DNA of 64,000 nt from Roseburia rectibacter (GCF_014287515.2 NZ_CP092473.1:1205001-1269000), one strand, 5' to 3'. Numbered from the stretch's first letter, positions 41,847 through 51,095 are shown. Notes: generated by a model not told the origin, from the letters alone. Numbers and translations are program-made.

Positions 41847-44717
41847 ATGAAAAAAAGGACGATACGTTTCTGTTGTGGAGTTATGGCTGCGGGCCTGCTG
41901 ATCTGTGGCATACCGTCTGGGGGAGCAGAGGGAGTAACCCAAAATCATTTGCTGTGGAATGTGGCTGCGGCGGCTGAGACAGCAGTTACAGTGTCGAATG
42001 AGAATGAGTTTCTGTCGGCACTTGCACAAAAGCAGAAGAATATTGTTGTAACTGGAAGCTTTTCCGTCAGAGGTCAGGCAGAAGCGAGCGGACAGATGAT
42101 GCCTGTTGAGATACCGGACGGGACAGTGATTACTGGAAATAATACAGGAAGTATTACGTTCAGCGGACCAATCCAGATCATGGGAGACGGTGTTGTGATC
42201 CGGGATATCCAGATTGGTTTTATCTCTACCAATAGTATGAATTCTGTGCCGCATCGTGAGATTTTTCTTGCAGGGCACAGCCTTACACTGGATAATGTAA
42301 AAACATATTTGCCGGGAGGAGGGGACGCCAGCCTGGGTGGTTTTGGCGGCACAGAAAAAGAACTTCTTCCAACCATCTATGCAGGAGGATATCACAGTAA
42401 TACAGCGGTGGGGACGAAAGCGTCACTCACAGTTGTAAATGCAAACAGTGATACAATGTTCCAAAATATCTATATGGGACATAAAGCGTCAGCAGGTGAG
42501 AGGACTGCCTATACGGGGAGTGTGGAGTTAAATCTGGACGCAGATGCAAAAGTGCGGGATATTATTTCGGCAGAGGACACAACATCTGCAACACTTACGC
42601 TTTCAGGTAAACAAAATGGATATGACGAGATCAGTCTTGTGGAGATCAGGGGAAATGCAAATACAGTATTGACCGTAAACAACTGTGCTGTGTCAGGTGT
42701 CATTACAACAGGGATTAAAGATATTGTTTTAGATGCAGGAGGAAGACTGCAGCCGAAAGATGAAACAGCGCAGTTAAACAATATTACATTGAAAAACGGT
42801 GGTTGTCTGGATCTTACAAAAATAATAGATGCTCAGGTAAAGGGCAATTTCACAAGTGGTGGCAGTGTGGCAAAGGGAAAGCTTGTTCTTGATCAAAATG
42901 GATACGTTCAGATTAATGGACAGGTAAGCGGTGTTACACAGTTCCAGGTGGGAAGTCATGCTATATCTGGTAATCTTTTAAATGAGCATACCTATATCAT
43001 AGCAGAGAATGGAACAGCAGGAAATTTTGTGTTATCAGATAAAGATATCAATAACAACTACAGCCTGATCTGCAAAAATGGGATGTGGACAGCGTATCGC
43101 AATTATGTACCGGAGGAACGTGAACTTGATAGTATCGAGATAAAATCCTGCCCGAAAAATGTTTACACCGGTAATATTCCGACAGACATTACAGATAAAA
43201 CCGATGATGCACCATATCTGGATGTGATATGGAAGGATCAGTATGGAGAAGATTACACGTTTGATGAAGTTGCAAATGAATATGATGGCTATGGATTTTA
43301 TAATGATATGATACTGATCCGTTCTGATTACTGGAATAGTGATGATGAAGACATTCAACAAAAAAAGGACTGGGAAAACCCAATCCGTCTGGATGTGGAT
43401 AAAAATGAGTCAGACCGCTATTATCTGATTGCATATGGTGAAGTGAAAACAGGAAAATACACCTTATTATTATGTTCGGATCCGTTTGATGATCCGAATA
43501 CTGTGGCAGATGTAAAAGCACTGAAAGATACCGTGTTGGCAGAAAAGGAAATAATATTCACAGATGAACCAGATGTATCGCATCAGCATGTGGCGGGCGA
43601 GCCGGTAAAAGAAAACGAGATAGCTGCGACCTGTACCCAAAAAGGAAGCTACGATAAGGTAGTTTATTGTAAGGATAAAGGCTGCGGGGAAGAACTTTCC
43701 CGTGAGAATATTATGGTTTCAGCATTAGGGCATAAAAAGGGAGACACTGTCATCGAAAATCGTGTGGAAGCAAAAGTGGGTGTGGAAGGAAGCTATGAAA
43801 AAGTAATGTATTGCACCACATGTCATGAGGAGTTAAGCAGAGAAAAAATAGTGATTCCAGCCCTGAAAGAGCCGGATACAGAAGAGCCGGGAACAGAGAC
43901 ACCGGCACCGGAACCGGATACAGAAAAGCCGGGAACAGAGACACCGGAACCGGATACAGAGAAGCCGGCACACAAACACAGTTATGTACTGCAGAAGACC
44001 GTAGAGGCAACCTGTGAAAAAGAAGGCGAAAAAGTTTATTCCTGTACCTGCGGGGAAAGCTACAAAGAGAAGATCGCAAAGAAATCCCACACACCGGAGA
44101 AGAAGCTGACGCCGGCAAAGCCGGGCAGTAATGGGAAAAATGTGACTGTGTGCAGTGTATGCAAAACAGTGCTGCAGCAGGAGACAATTAATGCACCTAA
44201 GAAGTTAAAACTTTCAAAAGAGCGTTATGTGTACGATGGAAAAGCGAAAAAGCCTGCCATAAAAGTGACAGATAATAAAGGAAAAGTGATTTCAAGCGGT
44301 TCTTATAAGGTGTCATATCAGAACAATAAGAATACCGGAAAAGCGACTGTAACAGTTAAATTCCGTGGAAATTATACAGGAACACTGAAAAAGACGTTTG
44401 AGATCTGCCCGAAGGGAACATCCCTCACAGATGTAAAAGCCGCAAAAAAATCATTTACACTAAAATGGAAAAAACAGGCATCACAGACAAGCGGATATGA
44501 AATCGCATATGCAACGGATGCATCATTTTCCAAAAAGAACACAAAAACGACAGTAGTCAAAGGTAATAAGACTACATCGAAAGGAATAAAAGGTCTAAAG
44601 CCGGGGAAAAAGTATTATATAAAAATACGGACGTACAAAGAAATAAAATCAGGAACCAAAAAGGTAAAGATTTATTCAGACTGGTCAAATAAAAAATCAG
44701 TTAAAACAAAAAAATAG
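41847..44717 (+). CDS. Secreted surface protein: beta-helix, Cys-ribbon repeats, fibronectin domain
   Basis: 956 residues from ATG 41847 (a longer frame starts at 41748 without a ribosome site). The signal peptide is MKKRTIRFCCGVMAAGLLIC, cleaved probably near AAAA at 55. A right-handed beta-helix-like segment (repeated short I/V/G strands) spans about 60-400. From about 590 come three related modules, each with ATC, then C-x2-C(G)EEL pairs: HQHVAGEPVKENEIAATC, a second at VEAKVGVEGSYEKVMYC, and a third after a PDTEKPGTETP linker. A bacterial Ig-like and a fibronectin type III domain end the protein (LKWKKQASQTSGYEIAYA). No LPXTG motif is present. Probably a large adhesin or wall-associated protein. 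Confidence 0.75.
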   Translation: MKKRTIRFCCGVMAAGLLICGIPSGGAEGVTQNHLLWNVAAAAETAVTVSNENEFLSALAQKQKNIVVTGSFSVRGQAEASGQMMPVEIPDGTVITGNNTGSITFSGPIQIMGDGVVIRDIQIGFISTNSMNSVPHREIFLAGHSLTLDNVKTYLPGGGDASLGGFGGTEKELLPTIYAGGYHSNTAVGTKASLTVVNANSDTMFQNIYMGHKASAGERTAYTGSVELNLDADAKVRDIISAEDTTSATLTLSGKQNGYDEISLVEIRGNANTVLTVNNCAVSGVITTGIKDIVLDAGGRLQPKDETAQLNNITLKNGGCLDLTKIIDAQVKGNFTSGGSVAKGKLVLDQNGYVQINGQVSGVTQFQVGSHAISGNLLNEHTYIIAENGTAGNFVLSDKDINNNYSLICKNGMWTAYRNYVPEERELDSIEIKSCPKNVYTGNIPTDITDKTDDAPYLDVIWKDQYGEDYTFDEVANEYDGYGFYNDMILIRSDYWNSDDEDIQQKKDWENPIRLDVDKNESDRYYLIAYGEVKTGKYTLLLCSDPFDDPNTVADVKALKDTVLAEKEIIFTDEPDVSHQHVAGEPVKENEIAATCTQKGSYDKVVYCKDKGCGEELSRENIMVSALGHKKGDTVIENRVEAKVGVEGSYEKVMYCTTCHEELSREKIVIPALKEPDTEEPGTETPAPEPDTEKPGTETPEPDTEKPAHKHSYVLQKTVEATCEKEGEKVYSCTCGESYKEKIAKKSHTPEKKLTPAKPGSNGKNVTVCSVCKTVLQQETINAPKKLKLSKERYVYDGKAKKPAIKVTDNKGKVISSGSYKVSYQNNKNTGKATVTVKFRGNYTGTLKKTFEICPKGTSLTDVKAAKKSFTLKWKKQASQTSGYEIAYATDASFSKKNTKTTVVKGNKTTSKGIKGLKPGKKYYIKIRTYKEIKSGTKKVKIYSDWSNKKSVKTKK

Positions 44718-44734
44718 ATACGCAGAATAAAAAG

Positions 44735-44775
44735 CGGTCAGATGATAAATAAAGTCATCTGACCGTTGTTTTTAT
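44735..44775. terminator. Bidirectional terminator between the surface protein and the diguanylate cyclase
   Basis: CGGTCAGATGA (44735-44745) pairs with TCATCTGACCG (44755-44765), followed by TTGTTTTTAT on the plus side and A-rich upstream on the other. Confidence 0.9.
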
Positions 44776-46091
44776 GAGATATCATCATGTGTCTGATATT
44801 TTTTGACGCGTCTTTTGATACTTTCAACATCAATCGGCTCAAAAATAAGATCGCTGATCACATTGGATAATATGGCATTCCGAACCTGTGTCAGGTTACT
44901 TTCCTGACAAATGGCAATAATAGGAACTGACTGTGCCAAGGATTCATGACTTAATTCTTCCCATATTTTCTGACCGTCATCTTTGCTTTCGGATACATCT
45001 ATGTAAACGGCAGGAACGTGGTTGTTTTTATCCATAACCGCATAATGTATCTCAGCAAGGGAAGATATTTTTACAAGCCTGTCCGGATAAGAATGAGCGA
45101 ACTTCAACGTGGATGCGACATTCCTGGACTGTGTATATAATAAAATATTTTTCAGCGTGGCATCGGATACTGGCGAAGAAACCCCATATTCGGAAAAACA
45201 TTGTTTCCCGGATTTTTTTGAGTTGCTGAGTGCAGTATCTGCTTTCTGAAAAAGTGTGGTATAAGACGTTTCGTATGGATCTGTGAAAGCAATACCGATG
45301 CTGATTGTAACATTTTCAGGGATTGACAGTCCTTCCTTGTCTAAAATGGCATCTAAAAGCTCCTGTGCTTTTTCGTAGATTGCCTCTTTGGTTGTTATAT
45401 TTCGCACAAAAACAACAAATTCATCTCCGCCGATGCGTCCAACAATATCAGAACCTGAAAAATGGGATGCAAGAATACCGGCTACCACAGATATTGTGTG
45501 ATCCCCCATTTTGTGGCCACAGATATCGTTAACGGCTTTGAAATTGTCGATATCAATGGCGAATAATGCATGCAGACCTTCGGGACTTGATAAAAGTATA
45601 TGGGAAATTGTGTGCTCAGCTGTGGTTTTATTCAGAAGATGTGTCATCTCATCAACTTCTGATCTGATCCGTAATTCTTCCCGCTTTTGTAAAATATTAT
45701 TCAGTCTGCGGTTGGTTTTCAAAATGTTACCAATACGCAGGCGTGCGATGGCGGGTTCAGCAGGCTTACTGATAAAGTCGCTTGCACCTAATTCGAATGC
45801 TTTTGTCTGGACTTCAGGGGTATCGGTGGTTGTGAGAACTACAACCGGGATTTTCTTAAATTCCGGCATTCCCTGTCTGTGTTTTAGAACATCAAAACCA
45901 TCCATGCCGGACATGACCAGATCTAAAAGGACAAGATCGATCATGTCCTGTTTTTCTTCGATCATTTTCAGACATTCCTCGCCGGAGGATACTTCAAGAA
46001 TATTGAAGTTTGAAGAAAATATTTCATTTAAAACTGCACGCTGTAAGCGTGAATCATCTACAATCAACAGAGTTTCTCTTTGCTGTTCCAT
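44772..46091 (-). CDS. Response-regulator diguanylate cyclase (REC-GGDEF) with a C-terminal receiver-like domain
   Basis: 439 residues, minus strand. Receiver domain at 1-125 has D12, D13 and the phospho-acceptor D57 (LVLLDLVMSG), T (VVLTTTD) and K (FISKPAEP). The GGDEF domain at about 150-310 is intact (GGDEF at 221-225), so it should make c-di-GMP. The position that would be the inhibitory RxxD site reads SGSD, so product inhibition by that route is unlikely. The last 120 residues look like a second receiver without a clear phospho-Asp. Phosphorylation probably dimerises the enzyme. No kinase gene is adjacent. Confidence 0.9.
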   Translation of the reverse strand: MEQQRETLLIVDDSRLQRAVLNEIFSSNFNILEVSSGEECLKMIEEKQDMIDLVLLDLVMSGMDGFDVLKHRQGMPEFKKIPVVVLTTTDTPEVQTKAFELGASDFISKPAEPAIARLRIGNILKTNRRLNNILQKREELRIRSEVDEMTHLLNKTTAEHTISHILLSSPEGLHALFAIDIDNFKAVNDICGHKMGDHTISVVAGILASHFSGSDIVGRIGGDEFVVFVRNITTKEAIYEKAQELLDAILDKEGLSIPENVTISIGIAFTDPYETSYTTLFQKADTALSNSKKSGKQCFSEYGVSSPVSDATLKNILLYTQSRNVASTLKFAHSYPDRLVKISSLAEIHYAVMDKNNHVPAVYIDVSESKDDGQKIWEELSHESLAQSVPIIAICQESNLTQVRNAILSNVISDLIFEPIDVESIKRRVKKYQTHDDIS

Positions 46092-46208
46092 AATAAAATC
46101 CTTCGTATAAATTGTAAATTATCCCCAGAATAACCAGATACTATTTATAATGTAACACGGAAAAGGATCGTATGCAATGAGAAAAAGGGGAGAGAACAAA
46201 TAAAAAAG

Positions 46209-46237
46209 TTGACAAATCGGAAGCAAGTGCATAAACT
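46209..46237 (+). promoter_or_regulatory. Promoter of the cysE-cysS leader
   Basis: TTGACA (46209-46214), 17 bases, TAAACT (46232-46237), just upstream of the T-box RNA. Confidence 0.55.
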
Positions 46238-46239
46238 AG

Positions 46240-46527
46240 AGTAAGTAAATAAACTTACCAGTATAAATACGATAAGGGCATTGAGCGGGAAGAGTAAGAA
46301 ATCAGAGTGCTGACAGAGAGAAACTGCCATCGGCTGCAAGCAGTTTTCAGAAAGAGATTTCCGAAGTGCCTCCGTGAGCCTGTCCGGGGAAAGGGCTTTG
46401 TCTGCCAGTACAGTATCCGGATACGAGTAACACGCGTTAAGTGTATTGAGTGAGGATCAAAAGATCCTTAAGTTAGAGTGGAACCACGGATCATTTCGTC
46501 TCTTAGAGATGAAATGATCTTTTTTTT
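46240..46527 (+). ncRNA. T-box riboswitch, cysteine specifier
   Basis: The T-box sequence AGAGTGGAACCACGG is at 46475-46489. It overlaps a terminator: GATCATTTC (46489-46497) pairs with GAAATGATC (46511-46519) followed by eight T. An antiterminator can form between upstream bases and the T-box. In Stem I the specifier loop reads CCGAAG-TGC (46367-46369), a cysteine codon. Uncharged tRNA-Cys would stabilise the antiterminator and switch on cysE-cysS. The tRNA-Cys gene is not in the window. Confidence 0.9.
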
Positions 46528-46542
46528 GATCCAGGAAAGGGG

Positions 46543-47232
46543 ATGCCGGTTTTGGGAATCATCAGTCATATTAAGGAAGAATTTACAGTGATAAAGGAGC
46601 GGGACCCGGCGATCAAATCGCCGATGGAGGTATTGCTTTATCCGAGTTTCCGCGTTATGTTGAGCTACAGACGTGCGCATAAGCTGTATTTAAAAGGACA
46701 TTTCTTCTGGGCGAGATATATTTCACAGCGGGCAGCGAGAAAAACAGGAATTGAGATACATCCGGGAGCAACGATCGGGAAAGGATTTTTTATTGATCAC
46801 GGAAGTGGTGTGATCATTGGAGAGACGGCGATCGTTGGGGACAATGTTACTCTGTATCAGGGTGTGACACTAGGCGGTACTGGAAAAGAGACCGGAAAAC
46901 GTCATCCGACGATCGGGGATAACGTTATGATCAGTGCGGGTGCAAAGATCATCGGTTCCTTCACCGTTGGAGAAAATTCCAAGATCGGAGCGGGAAGTGT
47001 GGTCATAGAGGAAGTACCGCCAAACTGTACCGTAGTTGGTGTTCCGGGAAGAATCGTAAAACGTGACAATGTGAAGATGCCGCGCAGTGATATGGATCAA
47101 TGCCATCTGCCGGATCCGGTCAAAGAGGATATTACCGTACTGCAGAGGGAAAATGCAGAACTGGTCAACCGTGTGCTTGATTTAGAGCAGGCAGTCCGGA
47201 TTTTAAGTGCTGATGCACAAAAAACAAAATAA
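46543..47232 (+). CDS. cysE: Serine O-acetyltransferase
   Basis: 229 residues; ATG 46543 follows AAAGGGG. The left-handed beta-helix hexapeptide repeats (IEIHPGATIGKGFFIDHGSG, GDNVTLYQGVTLGGTGKE, KIGAGSVVIEEVP) are the acyltransferase core, with catalytic His in IDHGSG. It makes O-acetylserine from serine and acetyl-CoA for cysteine synthesis. A C-terminal extension (about 195-229) with a coiled-coil look is unlike E. coli CysE. It is under the Cys T-box together with cysS. Confidence 0.93.
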   Translation: MPVLGIISHIKEEFTVIKERDPAIKSPMEVLLYPSFRVMLSYRRAHKLYLKGHFFWARYISQRAARKTGIEIHPGATIGKGFFIDHGSGVIIGETAIVGDNVTLYQGVTLGGTGKETGKRHPTIGDNVMISAGAKIIGSFTVGENSKIGAGSVVIEEVPPNCTVVGVPGRIVKRDNVKMPRSDMDQCHLPDPVKEDITVLQRENAELVNRVLDLEQAVRILSADAQKTK

Positions 47233-47236
47233 AATT

Positions 47237-47313
47237 GCATTTTGCTCCGCAAAACAAGGAGTAAAATCCTCTGCTCATCAGAGGATTCGCATTTTGCTTC
47301 GCAAAACAAGGAG
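47237..47313. repeat. Duplicated 25-bp hairpin-SD element between cysE and cysS
   Basis: GCATTTTGC-TCC-GCAAAACAAGGAG (47237-47261) and its near copy with TTC (47289-47313) each form TTTTGC/GCAAAA hairpins followed by AAGGAG. Between them an 8-bp hairpin AATCCTCT/AGAGGATT (47265-47287) occurs. The second copy supplies the ribosome site for cysS. Confidence 0.85.
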
Positions 47314-47323
47314 GATTATTTAA

Positions 47324-48739
47324 ATGGAAAATAAATTTCAATTTTACAACACACTGACAAGAAAAGTAGAAACGGTAATCCCGCATGAGGATGGAAAGAT
47401 CGGCATGTATACCTGTGGACCGACCGTATACCATTTTGCACATATCGGCAACCTCAGAAGTTACATCATGGAGGATGTATTGGAAAAATCACTCCGTTAT
47501 GTCGGCTATGATGTCAAGCGCGTCATGAATATCACGGATGTCGGACATTTATCTTCTGATGCAGATACCGGCGAAGATAAGATGTTAAAAGGTGCAAAAA
47601 GAGAGCACAAGACAGTCATGGAGATCGCAAAATATTATACGGACGCTTTCTTTAGTGACTGCAAAAAATTAAACATCAAGACACCGGATGTTGTGGAGCC
47701 GGCAACGAACTGTATTCCGGAGTTCATCCATATGATCGAGGTGCTGCTTGAGAAAGGCTATGCCTATGTAGCAGGCGGAAATGTTTATTTTGACACTTCA
47801 AAATTAGACGATTATTATGTATTTTCTTCCCAGAGTGAGAAAGAACTGTTAGTCGGTGTCCGCGATGATGTGGAAGAAGATGTGAATAAGAAAAATAAAA
47901 ATGATTTTGTACTCTGGTTTACAAAATCAAAATTCGAGGATCAGGCACTCAAATGGGATAGTCCATGGGGTGTTGGATATCCGGGATGGCATATTGAATG
48001 TTCCTGTATCAGCATGAAACATCTGGGCGAGTATGTAGATATCCACTGCGGAGGTGTAGACAATATTTTCCCGCACCATACCAATGAGATCGCGCAGTCC
48101 GAGAGTTACCTTGGCCATACATGGTGTAAATACTGGTTCCATGTACAGCATTTGAATGATAAATCCGGAAAAATGAGTAAGTCCAAAGGGGATTTTCTTA
48201 CGGTATCCTTGCTGCAGGAAAAAGGTTATGATCCGATCGTATACCGTATGTTCTGTTTACAGTCCCACTACAGAAAACCGTTAGAGTTTTCTTATGAAGT
48301 GTTAGACAACATGGCTGCAGCTTATAAAAAACTGACCAAACGAATCGCAGAATTAAAGGATGAGGGAGCGGTACAGCAGGATAAATTTGATGCTTATAAG
48401 GCAAAATTTGAGAATGCGATCAGCAATGATTTGAATACATCAATGGCGATCACGATCATTTACGATCTGCTCAAAGATGATATGAATGATAAAACAAAAC
48501 TTGCGTTGATCAATGATTTTGACAAAGTATTATCCTTAAATCTGACAACGGCACAGACAGATGCAAAAGAGGAGATCGATGCAGAGTTAGAAAACTATGT
48601 ACTTGCAAAGATTGAGGAACGTAAGGAAGCAAAGAAAGCAAAAGATTTTGCAAAAGCAGATGCGATCCGCGATGAACTGCTTGAAAAGGGCATTGTACTG
48701 AAAGATACCAGAGAAGGTGTGATCTGGCACAAAGCGTGA
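47324..48739 (+). CDS. cysS: Cysteinyl-tRNA synthetase
   Basis: 471 residues; ATG 47324 is 9 bases after AAGGAGG. Class I synthetase: C31 in MYTCGPTVY, HIGH motif HIGN at 40-43, Zn ligands in WHIECSCIS and H (GGVDNIFPHHTNEIAQSES), and KMSKS at about 283-287 (GKMSKSKGDF). The C-terminal helical anticodon-binding part is complete. It charges tRNA-Cys, and shares T-box control with cysE, a feedback that couples tRNA charging to cysteine supply. Confidence 0.97.
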   Translation: MENKFQFYNTLTRKVETVIPHEDGKIGMYTCGPTVYHFAHIGNLRSYIMEDVLEKSLRYVGYDVKRVMNITDVGHLSSDADTGEDKMLKGAKREHKTVMEIAKYYTDAFFSDCKKLNIKTPDVVEPATNCIPEFIHMIEVLLEKGYAYVAGGNVYFDTSKLDDYYVFSSQSEKELLVGVRDDVEEDVNKKNKNDFVLWFTKSKFEDQALKWDSPWGVGYPGWHIECSCISMKHLGEYVDIHCGGVDNIFPHHTNEIAQSESYLGHTWCKYWFHVQHLNDKSGKMSKSKGDFLTVSLLQEKGYDPIVYRMFCLQSHYRKPLEFSYEVLDNMAAAYKKLTKRIAELKDEGAVQQDKFDAYKAKFENAISNDLNTSMAITIIYDLLKDDMNDKTKLALINDFDKVLSLNLTTAQTDAKEEIDAELENYVLAKIEERKEAKKAKDFAKADAIRDELLEKGIVLKDTREGVIWHKA

Positions 48740-48755
48740 GAGAGGGGAAATGCCG

Positions 48756-49190
48756 ATGCAGAAAGGAATAGATTCCTATATTAAAGAACAGTTTGGGATC
48801 AGTGAAGTAGATATCCGGACATATTCACCTCTTACGTTAGCATATATCGGAGATGGGATATTTGACCTGGTGATCCGTTCGGTTGTTGTCGGAAAAGGAA
48901 ACACGAGAGCAGGAGAGCTTCATAAGAGGACAAGCCAGATTGTAAAAGCGCACACACAGGCGGAGATGATCGAGAAATTACTTCCGGTTCTGACGGAGGA
49001 AGAAACGGAAGTGTACCGCCGCGGAAGAAATGCAAAATCGCCGACAATGGCAAAAAATGCGACAATGTCAGACTACCGGAAAGCAACCGGATTTGAGGCA
49101 CTGATGGGATATCTGTATTTAAAAGATGAGTTTGAACGTCTGGTGGAACTGGTAAAGATAGGTGTGGACGAACTTGCACTGAAAATGTAA
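48756..49190 (+). CDS. mrnC: Mini-ribonuclease III
   Basis: 144 residues; ATG 48756 is 8 bases after GAGAGGGG and preferred over ATG 48750. The RNase III-like fold is seen in LTLAYIGDGIFDLVIRSVVV, where the acid of the catalytic centre is D in GDGIFD, and in ATGFEALMGYLYL with the second acid. Lacks the dsRNA-binding domain. MrnC matures 23S rRNA ends. Its place between cysS and rlmB is the conserved order in Firmicutes. Confidence 0.9.
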   Translation: MQKGIDSYIKEQFGISEVDIRTYSPLTLAYIGDGIFDLVIRSVVVGKGNTRAGELHKRTSQIVKAHTQAEMIEKLLPVLTEEETEVYRRGRNAKSPTMAKNATMSDYRKATGFEALMGYLYLKDEFERLVELVKIGVDELALKM

Positions 49191-49202
49191 AAGGAGAGAG
49201 TA

Positions 49203-49943
49203 ATGGGCTACGAAGAGCTGAAAATAGAGGGACGGAATGCGGTGCTTGAGGCATTCCGTTCCGGAAAAACGATTGATAAATTATTTGTGTTAGACGGCTG
49301 TCAGGACGGTCCGGTACGCACAATCGTAAGAGAGGCAAAAAAACACGACACGATCGTACATTTTGTGGAAAAGGAACGCTTAGACCAGCTTTCTGAGACA
49401 AAAAAACACCAGGGTGTGATCGCTGTTGCTGCTGCATATGAATATGCCGAGGTGGAAGATATGTTAAAACTGGCAGAAGAAAAGGGTGAGCCGCCGTTCT
49501 TATTTATTCTGGATAATATTGAGGACCCACATAATCTTGGTGCGATCATCCGTACCGCAAATCTTGCGGGGGCACATGGTGTTATTATTCCAAAACGCCG
49601 TGCAGTTGGTCTGACAGCTACCGTGGCAAAGACATCTGCCGGAGCGATCAACTATACCCCGGTTGCAAAGGTAACAAATCTGACTGCAACGATGAAAGAG
49701 TTAAAGGACAAAGGAATGTGGTTTGTCTGCGCAGATATGGATGGAACCTGTATGTATGATCTCGATCTGAAAGGACCGATCGGTCTTGTGATCGGCAGTG
49801 AAGGCGAAGGTGTTGGCAGACTTGTGCGTGAAAACTGCGATTTTGTTGCGTCTATCCCAATGAAGGGGGATATTGATTCTTTGAACGCATCAGTAGCAGC
49901 AGGTGTACTTGCATATGAGATCGTGCGGCAGCGTATGCGCTAA
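49203..49943 (+). CDS. rlmB: 23S rRNA 2'-O-methyltransferase RlmB (SPOUT)
   Basis: 246 residues; ATG 49203 after AGGAGAG. N-terminal RNA-binding domain (KIEGRNAVLEAFRSGKTIDK), then the SPOUT knot with FILDNIEDPHNLGAIIRTAN, IIPKRRAVGLTATVAKTSAG and GLVIGSEGEGVGRLVRENCD, ending in SLNASVAAGVLAYEIVRQR. It methylates Gm2251 of 23S rRNA. It could also be a close TrmH-type paralogue; the gene order favours RlmB. Confidence 0.92.
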   Translation: MGYEELKIEGRNAVLEAFRSGKTIDKLFVLDGCQDGPVRTIVREAKKHDTIVHFVEKERLDQLSETKKHQGVIAVAAAYEYAEVEDMLKLAEEKGEPPFLFILDNIEDPHNLGAIIRTANLAGAHGVIIPKRRAVGLTATVAKTSAGAINYTPVAKVTNLTATMKELKDKGMWFVCADMDGTCMYDLDLKGPIGLVIGSEGEGVGRLVRENCDFVASIPMKGDIDSLNASVAAGVLAYEIVRQRMR

Positions 49944-49970
49944 ATTTGCAGCGGGAGTCTTGGGAGGAAC

Positions 49971-50597
49971 ATGTTAGAGTCATATCAGGATTTGACAGAC
50001 GAACAGTTGATCGCGGTATTAAAAGACAGCGGTGATACGGACGGAAAGATCATGGATTATATTCTGGATAAATATAAACCGCTGGTCCGCAAAAAGGCAA
50101 ATGCAGTATTTTTAATCGGTGGGGAGACGGATGATCTGATCCAGGAGGGAATGATCGGTCTGTTTAAGGCAATCAGAGATTTTGATAACACGAAAGAAGC
50201 GTCTTTTTTTCATTTTGCGGAATTATGTATCACAAGACAGTTATATAAGGCAGTTGAGGCGTCAAACCGCAAGAAGCATGCACCACTTAATTCTTATGTT
50301 TCTTTCTATTCAGAAAACGGCGAAAACGGATATCCGCTGGCGGAAACACTGACGATGGATGGAATCGGCAATCCGGAGCAGATGATGATCGATCAGGAGA
50401 ATGTAGCGCAGTTCTGGAAAAGGCTCCGGACACATTTAAGCAGGATGGAACGGGAAGTATTAGACCAGTACCTTGCGGGACTTCATTATCAGCAGATTGC
50501 AGAAAAGATGGGAAAGACGCCAAAATCCATTGATAATGCGCTTTCGCGTATTAAGGCAAAAATCCGTGAGATGAATCCTGAAATGGGGAAGATGTAA
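49971..50597 (+). CDS. sigH: Sporulation-type sigma factor SigH
   Basis: 208 residues; start 49971 after GGGAGG. Sigma-70 region 2 (YKPLVRKKANAVFLIGGETDD, DLIQEGMIGLFKAIRDFD) and region 4 (LSRMEREVLDQYLAGLHYQQ, IAEKMGKTPKSIDNALSRIK) are complete. The conserved position after rlmB and the length fit Spo0H, which drives early sporulation and competence-linked genes in clostridia. Region 1.1 is absent as expected. Sporulation ability of the host is not shown by this gene alone. Confidence 0.88.
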   Translation: MLESYQDLTDEQLIAVLKDSGDTDGKIMDYILDKYKPLVRKKANAVFLIGGETDDLIQEGMIGLFKAIRDFDNTKEASFFHFAELCITRQLYKAVEASNRKKHAPLNSYVSFYSENGENGYPLAETLTMDGIGNPEQMMIDQENVAQFWKRLRTHLSRMEREVLDQYLAGLHYQQIAEKMGKTPKSIDNALSRIKAKIREMNPEMGKM

Positions 50598-50704
50598 AAG
50601 AATTATCTGCTTTTTTGTGGATTGTTACGAAAAATAATTATGCATGTTGCATAAAAAATAAAAGAGAAAATTGTAACATTTGTGAACACTTATTGAGAAA
50701 ATCA

Positions 50705-50812
50705 TGCTATTATAATGACTGTAAAAACCCCCCAATACATTATATATAGTTTTTGCTATACCCCATAGTAAAAATACCTTCTCCTAAAAAGACAGCATCG
50801 GCTGTCTTTTTT
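50705..50812 (+). ncRNA. Candidate small RNA with C-rich loops
   Basis: An extended -10 (TGCTATTAT, 50705-50713; TATAAT at 50711-50716) starts a stretch of about 90 bases ending in a strong terminator (AAGACAGC/GCTGTCTT with six T, about 50788-50812). Inside are CCCCCC (50728-50733), TACCCCAT (about 50760-50767) and CCTTCTCC (50777-50784), complementary to ribosome sites. A good -35 is missing. No open frame is visible. The evidence is suggestive only. Confidence 0.4.
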
Positions 50813-50884
50813 ATTGTACAAATATTGACAACTATCATAGATTCCGCTAGACTGAATGAGTCGGTAAAATATAATAGAAAACAA

Positions 50885-50990
50885 CGCAGAGGGACTGCAT
50901 GTCTGGGATAGTGCCTGGAGAGATTGCAGTTGAGAAGGTTAAAACCTGACTCTTTGAACCTGTCAGTTAATACTGTCGTAGGGAGCGTAT
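50885..50990 (+). ncRNA. TPP riboswitch
   Basis: The conserved TTGAGA (variant of CTGAGA), CTTTGAACCTG, and AATACTGTCGTAGGGAG blocks are present in order, matching the thi-box. It binds thiamin pyrophosphate and controls thiC. Confidence 0.92.
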
Positions 50991-51002
50991 TGGGAAGATG
51001 TT

Positions 51003-51037
51003 ATCTCCTGTCGCACTTGCGGCAGGAGATTTTTTTA
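51003..51037 (+). terminator. Terminator of the TPP riboswitch
   Basis: ATCTCCTGTCGC-ACTT-GCGGCAGGAGAT followed by seven T. It is the expression platform: with TPP bound, transcription should stop here. Confidence 0.9.
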
Positions 51038-51095
51038 ATCATTCATAGAAAAATTCTCATCGCCAGCAGTCTTTCATGCGAAAAGGAGAAAATGT

